From positions 2,395,183 to 2,459,182 of the forward strand of contig NZ_JH379027.1 in assembly GCF_000235505.1 (NCBI RefSeq): DNA of 64,000 nt, written 5' to 3'. Both the position numbers and the translations under genes were made by a program. The stretch comes from Hungatella hathewayi WAL-18680. GTDB lineage: Bacteria; Bacillota; Clostridia; Lachnospirales; Lachnospiraceae. How positions within the stretch are numbered: the stretch's first letter is position 1; every line of letters starts with the position of its first letter. The notes beneath the pieces are model-generated. The model had not been told where the DNA came from, searched no databases, and saw nothing but the letters and a program-made list of their open reading frames with translations. Shown here piece after piece: positions 33,933 through 42,109 of the stretch.

Positions 33933-34685
33933 ATGAATTATGACGAATTTGGATATGAGAGAAGCTGCTCCTCGGGCGTTTACGGGAATACCTGTGGGAC
34001 TGGCTACTGCCAATACTGTGGAAACTACTGCTGCACGGGATGCCCCGGTCCACGGGGACCACAGGGGCTTCAGGGGCCGATAGGACCAATGGGACCAATG
34101 GGACCGATGGGGCCGAGAGGGTTTCAGGGAGCCACCGGTGTGGCCGGAATGACCGGAGCAACCGGAGCCACAGGAATCACTGGTGCGGCAGGCGCGTCAC
34201 CAGTTATCTCCGTAGCCGGAACTAGAACGGGAGCACCTGGGACAGAGGCGAGTGTAGATGAAACATTCACGTCAACCGGAGCACAACTCCTGTTCACCAT
34301 CCCCGCCGGAATTACCGGTGCAGCCGGAGCCGATGGCGCAAAAGGTCCAACCGGGGCGGACGGAGCCATGGGGCCAGCAGGTCCAACCGGAGCGGACGGA
34401 GCCATGGGGCCAGCAGGTCCGACAGGAGCCGACGGAGCCATGGGGCCAGTAGGTCCAACAGGAGCGGACGGAGCCATGGGGCCAACAGGTCCGACAGGAG
34501 CGGACGGAGCCATGGGGCCAACAGGTCCAACAGGAGCCGATGGTGTCACTGGTCCCACTGGCGCCAGGGGCACCAGTATCACTGCAATTACGCTCACCCT
34601 GGATACGGGAACCGGTGCAATTACAGGCGGAACCGCAACCCTGGATGACGGAACGACAACTCCGATTGCCGTGACGACAGCATAG
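33933..34685 (+). CDS. Collagen-like GXX-repeat surface protein
   Basis: 250 residues. A Cys-rich start ([20 protein letters not shown], nine Cys in the first 40) is followed by collagen-like triplets ([18 protein letters not shown]), an interruption of about 55 residues with beta character, and then a second triplet block made of 12-residue units [12 protein letters not shown]. The C-terminal [21 protein letters not shown] resembles a BclA-like trimerising head piece. Such proteins form hair-like layers on spores in Bacillus and Clostridia. No signal peptide, which fits a spore-coat rather than secreted route. The 37-base gap to the glycosyltransferase suggests co-function. Confidence 0.8.
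   Translation: MNYDEFGYERSCSSGVYGNTCGTGYCQYCGNYCCTGCPGPRGPQGLQGPIGPMGPMGPMGPRGFQGATGVAGMTGATGATGITGAAGASPVISVAGTRTGAPGTEASVDETFTSTGAQLLFTIPAGITGAAGADGAKGPTGADGAMGPAGPTGADGAMGPAGPTGADGAMGPVGPTGADGAMGPTGPTGADGAMGPTGPTGADGVTGPTGARGTSITAITLTLDTGTGAITGGTATLDDGTTTPIAVTTA
34353..34568 (+). repeat. 36-bp tandem repeat in the collagen-like gene
   Basis: Six in-frame copies of a 36-bp unit (34353, 34389, 34425, 34461, 34497, 34533), encoding [12 protein letters not shown]; copies differ by a few bases and the last is degenerate. Copy number is likely variable between strains. Confidence 0.85.
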
Positions 34686-34704
34686 TCAAAACTCAAAACT
34701 TTAA

Positions 34705-34740
34705 GGGGCTGCGCGCGAAACAATTCGTACGCAGCCCCTG
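34705..34740. terminator. Bidirectional terminator hairpin
   Basis: GGGGCTGCG/CGCAGCCCC with an inner CGAA/TTCG stem, between the convergent collagen-like and TetR genes. No long T-run on either side. Confidence 0.65.
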
Positions 34741-34757
34741 TTCCACCAATAGTTCAT

Positions 34758-35312
34758 TTAGATACTTTTCATAAAATAATGTAGCGATTTATGAATCATG
34801 CGTTCCATTTCAAGGGGGGTCTCTCGATTTTCGTCATACAGCCATTTCATTAAAAGATTCCAAAGTCCCCCCATATTAAAAAGCAGACAATATTCTAATT
34901 CTTTATCGGAGCAATCGGCTTTCCAATATTCTCTAAAACGCCCATATATCTGCGGCCAGTATTCATTGGAAACATCAATTAAATGACATATCAGGTGATG
35001 ATCGGTCAATACTGTCAGGTAGTCGATATGTTCCTGCCAAAAGGTAAAATAAACCTGGATGATATGTCGTATCGAATATTCCATATCCTCATCTAAATAT
35101 CTCATATAGCTCTCACATAGCTGTGTGCAGGAATAGATGACCACATCCTCTTTAGAACGGAAATTTCGGTAAAATGTCCGTCGGGCAAGCTGGGCATTTT
35201 CCGAAATTTCTGTGATTGTAATTTCCGAATAATTTTGCTTTTCCATTAAATCAAAGAGTGATTGGGCCAGCCATTGTTTCGATTGTTCCGCTATTGGATT
35301 TGACTTTTTCAT
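34758..35312 (-). CDS. TetR/AcrR family regulator
   Basis: 184 residues, start ATG at 35312 with AAAGGAGAC before it. HTH ITITEISENAQLARRTFYRNF (about 29-49), then KEDVVIYSCTQLCESYM. The C-terminal ligand domain is of the clostridial TetR_C type. It is divergent from the pentapeptide/Cys-cluster gene, whose promoter lies in the shared gap, so that gene is the likely target. Confidence 0.8.
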   Translation of the reverse strand: MKKSNPIAEQSKQWLAQSLFDLMEKQNYSEITITEISENAQLARRTFYRNFRSKEDVVIYSCTQLCESYMRYLDEDMEYSIRHIIQVYFTFWQEHIDYLTVLTDHHLICHLIDVSNEYWPQIYGRFREYWKADCSDKELEYCLLFNMGGLWNLLMKWLYDENRETPLEMERMIHKSLHYFMKSI

Positions 35313-35368
35313 GTGGTCTCCTTTTGTGTCACATTATTTACTTGGATGTAGCACTTGGTTTCGAGCGA

Positions 35369-35397
35369 TTGACGGTATATTTTTTACCCATTATACT
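35369..35397 (+). promoter_or_regulatory. Promoter of the pentapeptide protein gene
   Basis: TTGACG (35369-35374), 17-bp spacer, TATACT (35392-35397). Its start point would be about 35404, so ATG 35398 cannot be used; this supports the TTG start at 35449. Confidence 0.6.
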
Positions 35398-35448
35398 ATG
35401 ATAAAAGAAGTGGCACAAGTGAGACACACATTTGTAAGGAGGTACAAG

Positions 35449-36273
35449 TTGAAACTTCATCAATACGATTCTGATATATTCCATGAATTTCGGATTTCAT
35501 GTAAGGAATGCAGCGGCCTTTGCTGCGTGGCGTTATACTTTTCTAAATATGATGGCTTTCCTGCTGATAAAGCCGCCGGAACACCATGCCGCTATTTGGA
35601 CAGCAATTTTTGCTGCTCCATTCACGGGGAATTGCAGTCTAGACAGATGAAAGGATGTCTGGCCTACGATTGCTGCGGTGCGGGGCAGATGGTAACCCGC
35701 CTGTATGGAGAGGAAAATTGGAAATCCAACCCAGGCGCGGCCCAGGAGGAATTTGATGTATTTGTGAAAATATTCTATCTGCAGCAAACATTATGGTACA
35801 TTTCAGAAGTGAAAACACTTCTGCCTGCACAGGCGCTGTGGGAGGAAGCGGATCATTATTTAGAGGAATTACATCTTCTTTTGAAATCTTCTCCACAAAA
35901 AATTCTGGATGACGATATGGGGCTGCTTAGAACAAACATAAACACATTACTGAATCAGGCATGGCAGATGGTAAGAGAGCAGATTGCCAGTCCCGCTAAA
36001 ATAACAAAGAAAAAAGATTATATGGGGCATCATTTTCGAAAATCCAAACTGAACGGCTGTGACTTCAGTTCCACACTTTTAATTGCGGCTAATTTCGAGG
36101 CATGCGATTTGACTGGTTGTAATTTTCTTGGAGCCGATATGCGGGATGCCAATATAAAAAATGCTGATTTAAGTGAATGTAATTTTTTGACACAGGGACA
36201 GATAAATGCAGCAATCGGAAACCGGAATACCCGCATACCGGAACATCTGATCATGCCAGTTGTATGGCTCTAG
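35449..36273 (+). CDS. Cys-cluster plus pentapeptide-repeat protein
   Basis: I place the start at the TTG at 35449, behind AAGGAGG at ideal distance and downstream of the promoter at 35369; 274 residues. The N-terminal third has SCKECSGLCCVALYFSKY, then CRYLDSNFCCSIHG and CLAYDCC: a Cys arrangement like the YkgJ type that may bind zinc or an iron-sulfur cluster. The C-terminal 70 residues are pentapeptide repeats (CDFSSTLLIAANFEACDLTGCNFLGADMRDANIKNADLSECNF read in part), a right-handed beta-helix. Some pentapeptide proteins shield gyrase from quinolones; here the role is open. Confidence 0.75.
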   Translation: MKLHQYDSDIFHEFRISCKECSGLCCVALYFSKYDGFPADKAAGTPCRYLDSNFCCSIHGELQSRQMKGCLAYDCCGAGQMVTRLYGEENWKSNPGAAQEEFDVFVKIFYLQQTLWYISEVKTLLPAQALWEEADHYLEELHLLLKSSPQKILDDDMGLLRTNINTLLNQAWQMVREQIASPAKITKKKDYMGHHFRKSKLNGCDFSSTLLIAANFEACDLTGCNFLGADMRDANIKNADLSECNFLTQGQINAAIGNRNTRIPEHLIMPVVWL

Positions 36274-36298
36274 GAAGAAAACTATTTTTAAAATACCC

Positions 36299-36348
36299 TT
36301 GACATTCGTTTAAGACAGATGTAGTATATAAGAAAAGACAATTGTCTT
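36299..36348 (+). promoter_or_regulatory. Promoter with two BlaI-type operators
   Basis: TTGACA (36299-36304), 17-bp spacer, TAGTAT (36322-36327). The palindrome AAGACAATTGTCTT (36335-36348) lies at the transcription start, and a related half-matching copy AAGACAGATGT (from 36312) lies in the spacer. Two sites over a promoter fit BlaI/MecI repression. Confidence 0.7.
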
Positions 36349-36364
36349 AAAAGGAGGCGATCAA

Positions 36365-36742
36365 ATGGATAACATAAAGAAACTGCCGGACGCGGAGTTT
36401 GACATCATGAAAGTGGTGTGGGCCATGGAACCGCCTGTGACGACGACGGTTATCAGAGAGCAGCTGGAGAAAGAGAAGGAGTGGAAGATACAGACCATCG
36501 TTTCCCTGATGCTGCGCCTGGTAGAGCGCGGTTTCCTTCGCTCGGAAAAACACGGGAAGGAGCGGTATTATTACCCACTCATAAACCGGGAGGATTACTT
36601 AAAATTTGAGACTGGCAGCTTTTTGAAGCAGTATCATGACAGCTCCCTGTTTAACCTGATCAATACACTGTACGAGGATGAAGCTTTGAGTGACAGTGAT
36701 ATTGATGAGTTGCTGACATGGGCGAAAGAACGGAGGAATTAG
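36365..36742 (+). CDS. BlaI/MecI family repressor
   Basis: 125 residues; AAAGGAGG before the ATG. Winged helix typical of the family: LPDAEFDIMKVVWAMEPPVTTTVIREQL, then WKIQTIVSLMLRLVERGFLRSEKHGKERYYYP, and a C-terminal dimerisation helix pair. In the family the repressor is cut by its membrane protease partner, encoded directly downstream (one base gap). It probably binds the two palindromes at 36312-36348. Confidence 0.9.
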   Translation: MDNIKKLPDAEFDIMKVVWAMEPPVTTTVIREQLEKEKEWKIQTIVSLMLRLVERGFLRSEKHGKERYYYPLINREDYLKFETGSFLKQYHDSSLFNLINTLYEDEALSDSDIDELLTWAKERRN

Positions 36743-36743
36743 G

Positions 36744-38444
36744 ATGAAGAACTTAATGACGACATTGCTTCTGTGTTCCGTCAATATGTCAGCGCTTGCG
36801 CTGTTTTATATGTTCCTGACGCCATTTTTGACAAAGCATTATTCCGCTGCCGGCCGTTATTACACGTGGCTTGTCATTGTAGTGGGACTGATTATCCCGT
36901 TCCGCCCTCATTTTGGTAATCCTGTTGTCAAGGTTCCCATGCCGGGGCGTACAGCCGCACCTGTTATCCGGCCTGGGAACGGGATGCAGGTAACGGGCCC
37001 TGTTTCAAATGTTGTACCGTCCGCCATAAGCACAATCTCCTGGTGGCAGGCCGCGGCCGTGATATGGCTGGCGGGGGTGATTGTATTTCTTGTCTACCAC
37101 GGAATCAAACATTACCGCTTCTTAAAGCTGACGGCGCGATGGAGCAGGAATGTCACGGACGAAGGGACGCTGGCGCTTGTCCGGGAGCTGAAAACGCAGA
37201 TGGGTATCACGCATGATATTGGCCTGGAGTTGTGCGGCAGCATAGGAAGCCCCATGCTGATCGGCATTGCAAGGCCCCGGATTCTGTTGCCGGAAATGGA
37301 CTTGGGAGAAGAGGAACTTCGGTTTATATTGAAGCATGAGTTGATTCATTATAAAAGAAAAGATATCTGGTATAAATTCCTGGTATTGGTGGCGAGCGCC
37401 ATCCATTGGTTTAACCCTATCGTGTACCTGATGGCAAAAGTAATTGATATCCAGTGTGAACTGTCCTGCGACGGGGAAGTGGTCCGTGCGGAAGATGCGG
37501 ATACCCGCCTGTTTTACAGCGAGACCATTATCGGGGTCATCAGATACCAGTCAAAACTGAAAACCGTGTTATCAACTAATTTTTATGGAGGTAAAAAAGG
37601 CATGAAAGAGCGGATTTTTTCAATTATGGATATGGGAAAAAAGAAGGCAGGTATAGCCGTTATCTGTGGCGTTGTGGTGCTCACAATGGGAACGGGGGCA
37701 GTCGTAGTGGCAAATGCGGAGACAAAGCCTCCGGTGGAAATGACGAAGGATGACACCATGATTAATGCTCATCTGGGAGTTTCATTTGTTCCGAATCCCG
37801 ATATTTATGGCGCATATGCCGGTTTTGGAATTACCATTTCGGAGGACGGCACAAAGCTGCTCTATGAGGGCCAGCCCGTGCGGCTGTTTGTAGATGAGGC
37901 GGCGGAATCGTGGGCGTTCTATCTGGATGGAGCCGGGACTTTGAATCTGTCGGCTGTCAGAAATGCTGACGGTGAGATTGCGGGAATTGAGCCCATTTCA
38001 GAGCAGAAGGCACAGGAATACCAGGACACGTATTTTGCAGAAGGCATCAGCGGAAACTTTGCAGTCAACGAGCCGGTGCAGGAGCAGGAATATGCGAAGG
38101 CGCAGGAAAATGTTCAGGAAGGCGAGAGTAAATTCGAGCAGTATGAGCCATTTGGTATCACCTATTCAGCGGCAGATGGAGCATTGTATTCCAACGGCCA
38201 GCGTGTGAAAATGCTCGTCGATCAGGATGCGGCAGGCGGGTTTACCACGTTCTGGACCGATGAGAACGGAACGGTAAATCTGTCCGTGATTCGTGATACC
38301 TCCGGCCAGATAACCGGTGTGGAGAGCATATCAGATGGGAAGGCGCAGGAATATAAAGCCGTCTTGGCGGACATGGAAGAGAAGGCGCCGGATGGATTGG
38401 AAGAACGAGTAGAAAAAAGAATAAACGAACGGTATTCCAATTAA
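36744..38444 (+). CDS. BlaR1-like M56 membrane metallopeptidase with duplicated sensor domain
   Basis: 566 residues. Four predicted membrane segments around the zinc protease motif HELIH (H198, E199, H202), as in BlaR1/MecR1; a last membrane helix near residue 310 (AVICGVVVLTMGTGAVVVANA) leads outside. In place of the penicillin-binding sensor there are two copies of a 75-residue domain (GFGITISEDGTKLLYEGQPVRL... and PFGITYSAADGALYSNGQRVKM...), each ending KAQEY. No SxxK or KTG motif is seen outside, so the signal is probably not a beta-lactam. The pair is one operon with the repressor. Confidence 0.85.
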   Translation: MKNLMTTLLLCSVNMSALALFYMFLTPFLTKHYSAAGRYYTWLVIVVGLIIPFRPHFGNPVVKVPMPGRTAAPVIRPGNGMQVTGPVSNVVPSAISTISWWQAAAVIWLAGVIVFLVYHGIKHYRFLKLTARWSRNVTDEGTLALVRELKTQMGITHDIGLELCGSIGSPMLIGIARPRILLPEMDLGEEELRFILKHELIHYKRKDIWYKFLVLVASAIHWFNPIVYLMAKVIDIQCELSCDGEVVRAEDADTRLFYSETIIGVIRYQSKLKTVLSTNFYGGKKGMKERIFSIMDMGKKKAGIAVICGVVVLTMGTGAVVVANAETKPPVEMTKDDTMINAHLGVSFVPNPDIYGAYAGFGITISEDGTKLLYEGQPVRLFVDEAAESWAFYLDGAGTLNLSAVRNADGEIAGIEPISEQKAQEYQDTYFAEGISGNFAVNEPVQEQEYAKAQENVQEGESKFEQYEPFGITYSAADGALYSNGQRVKMLVDQDAAGGFTTFWTDENGTVNLSVIRDTSGQITGVESISDGKAQEYKAVLADMEEKAPDGLEERVEKRINERYSN

Positions 38445-38463
38445 ATCCAACCAAGTAAGACCT

Positions 38464-38489
38464 CGGGCCAAATTGGCCCGGGGCCTTTT
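38464..38489 (+). terminator. Terminator of the BlaI/M56 operon
   Basis: CGGGCC-AAATT-GGCCCG followed by GGGGCCTTTTG. Strong GC stem, short T-run. Confidence 0.6.
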
Positions 38490-38501
38490 GCGCAAAATTT
38501 A

Positions 38502-38528
38502 ACAGCCAGATTCGAAAAATCCGGCTGT
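38502..38528 (-). terminator. Terminator of the HTH gene
   Basis: ACAGCCAGATT/AATCCGGCTGT, 10 of 11 pairs; on the minus strand it is followed by TAAATTTT and overlaps the stop codon of the HTH gene. Confidence 0.55.
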
Positions 38529-38770
38529 CAATCTTCGTCCTTAATAATAATTTCTGAAATATCACATTCTAAAGCCTTACAAATTCTTGATATTACATCT
38601 AAATCCACTCTTTTTATTTCTGATTTGCAATATCTCTGTAAAGCATTATATGCAATCCCAGTCATTCGGCAGAGCGAATTCTTAGAGATGCCTTTGGCTT
38701 CCATAACAGGCATGATGTCTACATAGTAGATTGGATAATCTGTTATTTCAATAATCTCTTTTTTCTGCAT
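38528..38770 (-). CDS. Small Cro/CI-type HTH regulator
   Basis: 80 residues. HTH: MEAKGISKNSLCRMTGIAYNALQRYCKSEIKRVDLDVISRICKALECDISEII in the XRE layout without extra domains (only part quoted is needed to see helices 2-4). AGAGGGACG precedes the start on the minus strand. The N-terminal YPIYYVDIM extension is unusual. Divergent from the spore photoproduct lyase gene with 150 bases between, so control of that gene is possible but unproven. Confidence 0.8.
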   Translation of the reverse strand: MQKKEIIEITDYPIYYVDIMPVMEAKGISKNSLCRMTGIAYNALQRYCKSEIKRVDLDVISRICKALECDISEIIIKDED

Positions 38771-38920
38771 AGTCGTCCCTCTTGCTACTGATTATACCAC
38801 AATTGACATACTTATTACATGCAATATGCCAAATATTCCAGATTTGTGGATGGGATAGTTTCCTCCCCGCCGGAGATACTGGAAGTAAACTCATTTATCC
38901 AGGAAAGAGAGGAATCAGTT

Positions 38921-39916
38921 ATGAAATTCAACGCCGTCTACTACGAGCCGGACAGTCTGGCTTATCCACTGGGGGAGCAGCTTCGGGAGACATTCAAAGA
39001 CCTCCCCTGGATTCCCATCGACAGTCACAATTCCATCAAGGAAATGCAGGAGAAACCAAACTCTGAGTTCGGTAAAATGAAGCGCAATCTGATCGTAGGC
39101 ATCCGGAAAACCCACAAATATGTGGAAAATCAGAAGGTGTCGGACTACCTGGTGCCCTACACCTCCTCCGGCTGCACCGCCATGTGTCTCTACTGTTATC
39201 TGGTCTGCAACTACAACAAATGCGCCTACCTCCGTCTCTTCGTCAACCGGGAGCAGATGCTGGACCGCATCATCAAGCGGGGCCAGAAAAGCGAAATCCC
39301 CCTCACCTTCGAGATTGGCAGTAACAGCGATTTAGTCCTGGAAAATACCATCACCGGCAACCTGCTCTATACGATTCCACGCTTTGCCAGAGAGGGAACC
39401 GGCAGCATCACATTTCCCACAAAATTCCATATGGTGGACCCCTTGCTGGACCTGCCCCACCAGGGCAAAACCATCTTCCGCATGAGCGTCAATCCCCAGC
39501 CCATCATCAGTAAAATAGAGCTTGGAACCTCCAGCCTGTCAAAACGAATCGAGGCGGTGAACAAGATGTGTGAAGCCGGATACCCCTGCGGTCTCCTGAT
39601 CGCCCCAGTCATCCTGACGGAGAACTGGAAAATGCTGTACACCGGTCTGCTGGAAGAACTGCGGGACGGTCTGACCGAAAAAGCCAGAAACCAGATGTTC
39701 TTAGAAATCATTTTGATGACCTACTCCTACATTCACCGTGCCATCAACAGCGAAGCATTTCCAAACGCTCCGGAGCTTTATGACACGGAGCAGATGACGG
39801 GAAGAGGCCGCGGCCGTTACTGCTACCGGCCGGAGGTGAGAGCGGAGGCGGAAACATATCTTCGGGGTGAAATCAAGCGGATTCTCGGTGATATGCATAT
39901 CCTGTATATCAGCTGA
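38921..39916 (+). CDS. splB: Spore photoproduct lyase
   Basis: The frame opens at 38819, but the ATG at 38921 has AGAGGAA before it and the product then begins like known lyases (MKFNAVYYEPDSLAYPLGEQL). 331 residues. Radical SAM cluster C85-xxx-C89-xx-C92 (GCTAMCLYC), followed by YNKCAYLRLFVN with the conserved extra Cys. The enzyme repairs the spore-specific thymine dimer during germination, so the host makes spores. Single gene. Confidence 0.9.
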   Translation: MKFNAVYYEPDSLAYPLGEQLRETFKDLPWIPIDSHNSIKEMQEKPNSEFGKMKRNLIVGIRKTHKYVENQKVSDYLVPYTSSGCTAMCLYCYLVCNYNKCAYLRLFVNREQMLDRIIKRGQKSEIPLTFEIGSNSDLVLENTITGNLLYTIPRFAREGTGSITFPTKFHMVDPLLDLPHQGKTIFRMSVNPQPIISKIELGTSSLSKRIEAVNKMCEAGYPCGLLIAPVILTENWKMLYTGLLEELRDGLTEKARNQMFLEIILMTYSYIHRAINSEAFPNAPELYDTEQMTGRGRGRYCYRPEVRAEAETYLRGEIKRILGDMHILYIS

Positions 39917-40078
39917 CATTTCTCCAATAGTATCCCTTGGGAAACAGGCCCTCCCTCCGGTGCCTATCCCACTTAAAAGTGCGTACTTCCCATCAAAACT
40001 GCAGGGGCCTATAATAGAACCATAGGAAATGGCCATTTCTCAACAATATAACGATGCAGAGAAAAGGAGCAGACAAAG

Positions 40079-40474
40079 ATGAAGAGAGTAGTAGAATTTT
40101 TGCAGGCAAATCCGGTGCAGTACCTGGCAACCGTTGGAAGAGATGGGAAGGCGAAATGCCGTCCGTTCATGTTCTGTTTTGAGAGAGAGGGAAAACTGTG
40201 GTTCTGCACCAACAATACCAAAGAGGTATACAAGGATATGCAGGCCAACCCGGAAGTGGAGGTGTCCGTCTCCAGCCCGGAGTACGCCTGGATTCGCCTT
40301 CACGGCAGAGCCGTTTTTGAGAACAATATGGAGATAAAGAAAGGCGCGCTGGAAAATCCAATCGTCAAGAGCCAGTACGAGACCCCGGAAAACCCGATTT
40401 TCGAAGTGTTTTACCTGGAAAATGCCCACGGCCTGATTGCCGATTTCTCCGGTAATCCGCCCTATACATTTTAA
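40079..40474 (+). CDS. Pyridoxamine 5'-phosphate oxidase-fold flavin protein
   Basis: 131 residues; AAAGGAG in front. The split-barrel fold is clear from QYLATVGRDGKAKCRPFMFCFEREGKLWFCTNNTKEVYKDMQAN, with the FMN-binding strand and PEVEVSVSSPEYAWIRLHGRAVF. Family members bind FMN, F420 or heme; clostridial ones are often small NAD(P)H or nitro reductase-like proteins. It is convergent with the HxlR gene across a shared hairpin. Confidence 0.8.
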   Translation: MKRVVEFLQANPVQYLATVGRDGKAKCRPFMFCFEREGKLWFCTNNTKEVYKDMQANPEVEVSVSSPEYAWIRLHGRAVFENNMEIKKGALENPIVKSQYETPENPIFEVFYLENAHGLIADFSGNPPYTF

Positions 40475-40494
40475 AGCCACAATAGTACTGTAAA

Positions 40495-40525
40495 AAACCA
40501 GGAAGAGCATCAGTCTTCCTGGTTT
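40495..40525. terminator. Shared terminator hairpin
   Basis: AAACCAGGAAGA-GCATCAG-TCTTCCTGGTTT, 12 perfect pairs; on the minus strand it runs into six T, so it mainly ends the HxlR transcript. Confidence 0.8.
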
Positions 40526-40848
40526 AACTGTTCCCGGTACCCGTTGCCCCAGGCCACCATGGAGTCCATGATGGGCTTTAAGCTGAAGCCGGTCTCGGTC
40601 AGCGTGTACTCCACCCGGGGCGGCACCTCAGGATAGACCTTCCGTGTGAGAAGCCCGTCCGCCTCCATACTTCGCAGATGGCTGGTCAGTACCTTCTGGG
40701 TAATGCCGGTGACAGATTTCATCAATTCACTGAACCGCTTCGTCCCTGTCATCAAATCCCGGATAATCAGAACCTTCCACTTGTCCCCAATCAGCTGAAG
40801 GGTCAGTTCCACCGGGCAGTCCGGTATTTTTCTTTCGGAATTCATCAT
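40510..40848 (-). CDS. HxlR family regulator
   Basis: 112 residues. CPVELTLQLIGDKWKVLIIRDLMTGTKRFSELMKSVTGITQKVLTSHL (seen in pieces) is the HxlR winged helix with the usual N-terminal Cys (C11) that in some members senses aldehydes or oxidants. AGGAGG lies just upstream. Adjacent convergent flavin-fold gene may belong to the same response. Confidence 0.85.
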   Translation of the reverse strand: MMNSERKIPDCPVELTLQLIGDKWKVLIIRDLMTGTKRFSELMKSVTGITQKVLTSHLRSMEADGLLTRKVYPEVPPRVEYTLTETGFSLKPIMDSMVAWGNGYREQLNQED

Positions 40849-41042
40849 ACATACCTCCTAATAGTATATGAAAGGATATACAGATAAAAGTATACTAATA
40901 TCGTCATTATAGACCTGTCAGGAAAAAAGAGCAAGCAGTTACCAGAAAATTGTGGTAAAGTGGAGACAGAAGCGCAGGAGACAGAAACGCACGGAGTCAG
41001 TGATCAACAGAACATCAGAACAACAGGAAAGGAGACAGGGCG

Positions 41043-41969
41043 ATGGATTGGAGAACTTATCTAAGCGACAGACCTGCTGATACTTATATCTATCAGCAGG
41101 AGCCCTATGAGGCGCAGACACAGCGCGCGGCCAGATGGCTCAAAGAGGCGGACGCCGTATTGATTGGCGCGGGTGCGGGGCTTTCCACCGCAGCCGGTCT
41201 CAACTACGGGGGCCAGCGTTTTACGGAAAATTTTGGAGAGTTTATCGAACGGTACGGTCAGGAAGCCATGCCGGACATGTATGCCGCCGGATTCTACCCC
41301 TTCCCCACGGAGGAGGAGCGCTGGGGCTACTGGTCCAGACATGCCCTCGTCAACCGGATAGAGCCGGAGGGGCTGCCACTGTACCGGGAACTCCATGAGC
41401 TTGTCAAAGCGAAGGAGCATTTCGTCCTGACCACCAATGTGGATCACCAGTTCTGGAAAGCCGGATTTGACGACCACCGGATATTTGCCACCCAGGGCGA
41501 TTACGGACTGATCCAGTGCCAAAAGGGCTGTCACAGCAAAACCTACGATGCCACAGAACTGTTTGTCCAAATGGATAGGGAGAGAAAGGACTGCAAAATT
41601 CCTCCCAGTCTGGTCCCCAGATGCCCGGTCTGCAATGGCCCCATGACCATGAATCTCCGCTGTGACCAGTATTTTGTGGAAGACGAACACTGGGAGGAAG
41701 CGGCGGCCCGGTATGAAGCATTTTTAACCGGAATGGAAGGAAAGCAGCTGGTACTTTTGGAGTGCGGCGTCGGCCTGTTCAACACCCCAGTCATCATCCG
41801 CTTTCCATTTGAGCATATGATGGCGTCCCACCCGGCCTGGCGACTGATACGCCTGAACCTGGACGAGGCCGTCGTGCCGGAGAGTCTGACCCACCGGTCC
41901 GCCGGAATATCCATGGATATTGCCAGGAGTATATTAGACATCAAGCAGAAAGCAGAAGGAATCCAATAG
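41043..41969 (+). CDS. Class M sirtuin (SirTM), protein ADP-ribosyltransferase type
   Basis: 308 residues; AAAGGAGAC in front. Rossmann start IGAGAGLSTAAGLNYGG (GAG at 42-46), TTNVDHQFW (130-138) and a zinc site C159, C163, C194, C197. The usual sirtuin catalytic His is replaced by Gln (ATQGDYGLIQC, Q151), a hallmark of class M sirtuins, which ADP-ribosylate the lipoylated GcvH-like protein in response to oxidative stress. A zinc macrodomain gene follows, as in SirTM operons, but the GcvH-L and LplA2 genes of those operons are not in this window. Confidence 0.85.
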   Translation: MDWRTYLSDRPADTYIYQQEPYEAQTQRAARWLKEADAVLIGAGAGLSTAAGLNYGGQRFTENFGEFIERYGQEAMPDMYAAGFYPFPTEEERWGYWSRHALVNRIEPEGLPLYRELHELVKAKEHFVLTTNVDHQFWKAGFDDHRIFATQGDYGLIQCQKGCHSKTYDATELFVQMDRERKDCKIPPSLVPRCPVCNGPMTMNLRCDQYFVEDEHWEEAAARYEAFLTGMEGKQLVLLECGVGLFNTPVIIRFPFEHMMASHPAWRLIRLNLDEAVVPESLTHRSAGISMDIARSILDIKQKAEGIQ

Positions 41970-42071
41970 AAATCAGGGACTGCCAGGCAGAAAGCAGAAG
42001 GAATCCAATAGGAATCAGGGACTGTCAGGTAGAAATCAGAAGATATCAAATAGAAATCAGAAGATAACAAA
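41946..42071 (+). repeat. Tandem repeats at the 3' end of the sirtuin gene
   Basis: Two 42-bp copies (41946-41987 and 41988-42029, beginning CAGAAAGCAGAAGGAATCC, about 95% alike), the first including the last codons of the sirtuin gene, then two 21-bp units (42030-42050, 42051-42071, TAGAAATCAGAAGATA). They fill the gap up to the macrodomain gene. Confidence 0.8.
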
Positions 42072-42109
42072 TGAAAAGCAGAAAATCTCAATCAAAAAGA
42101 GGAGAGCCA

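Noticed and set aside
34353..34568. Regular repeats that could look like a CRISPR array
   Set aside because: Contiguous 36-bp units without unique spacers, in frame and coding for GXX triplets.
34124..34723. Minus-strand open frame of 199 codons rich in Pro-Val-Gly
   Set aside because: Mirror of the collagen-like repeats; repeated sequence keeps the opposite frame open.
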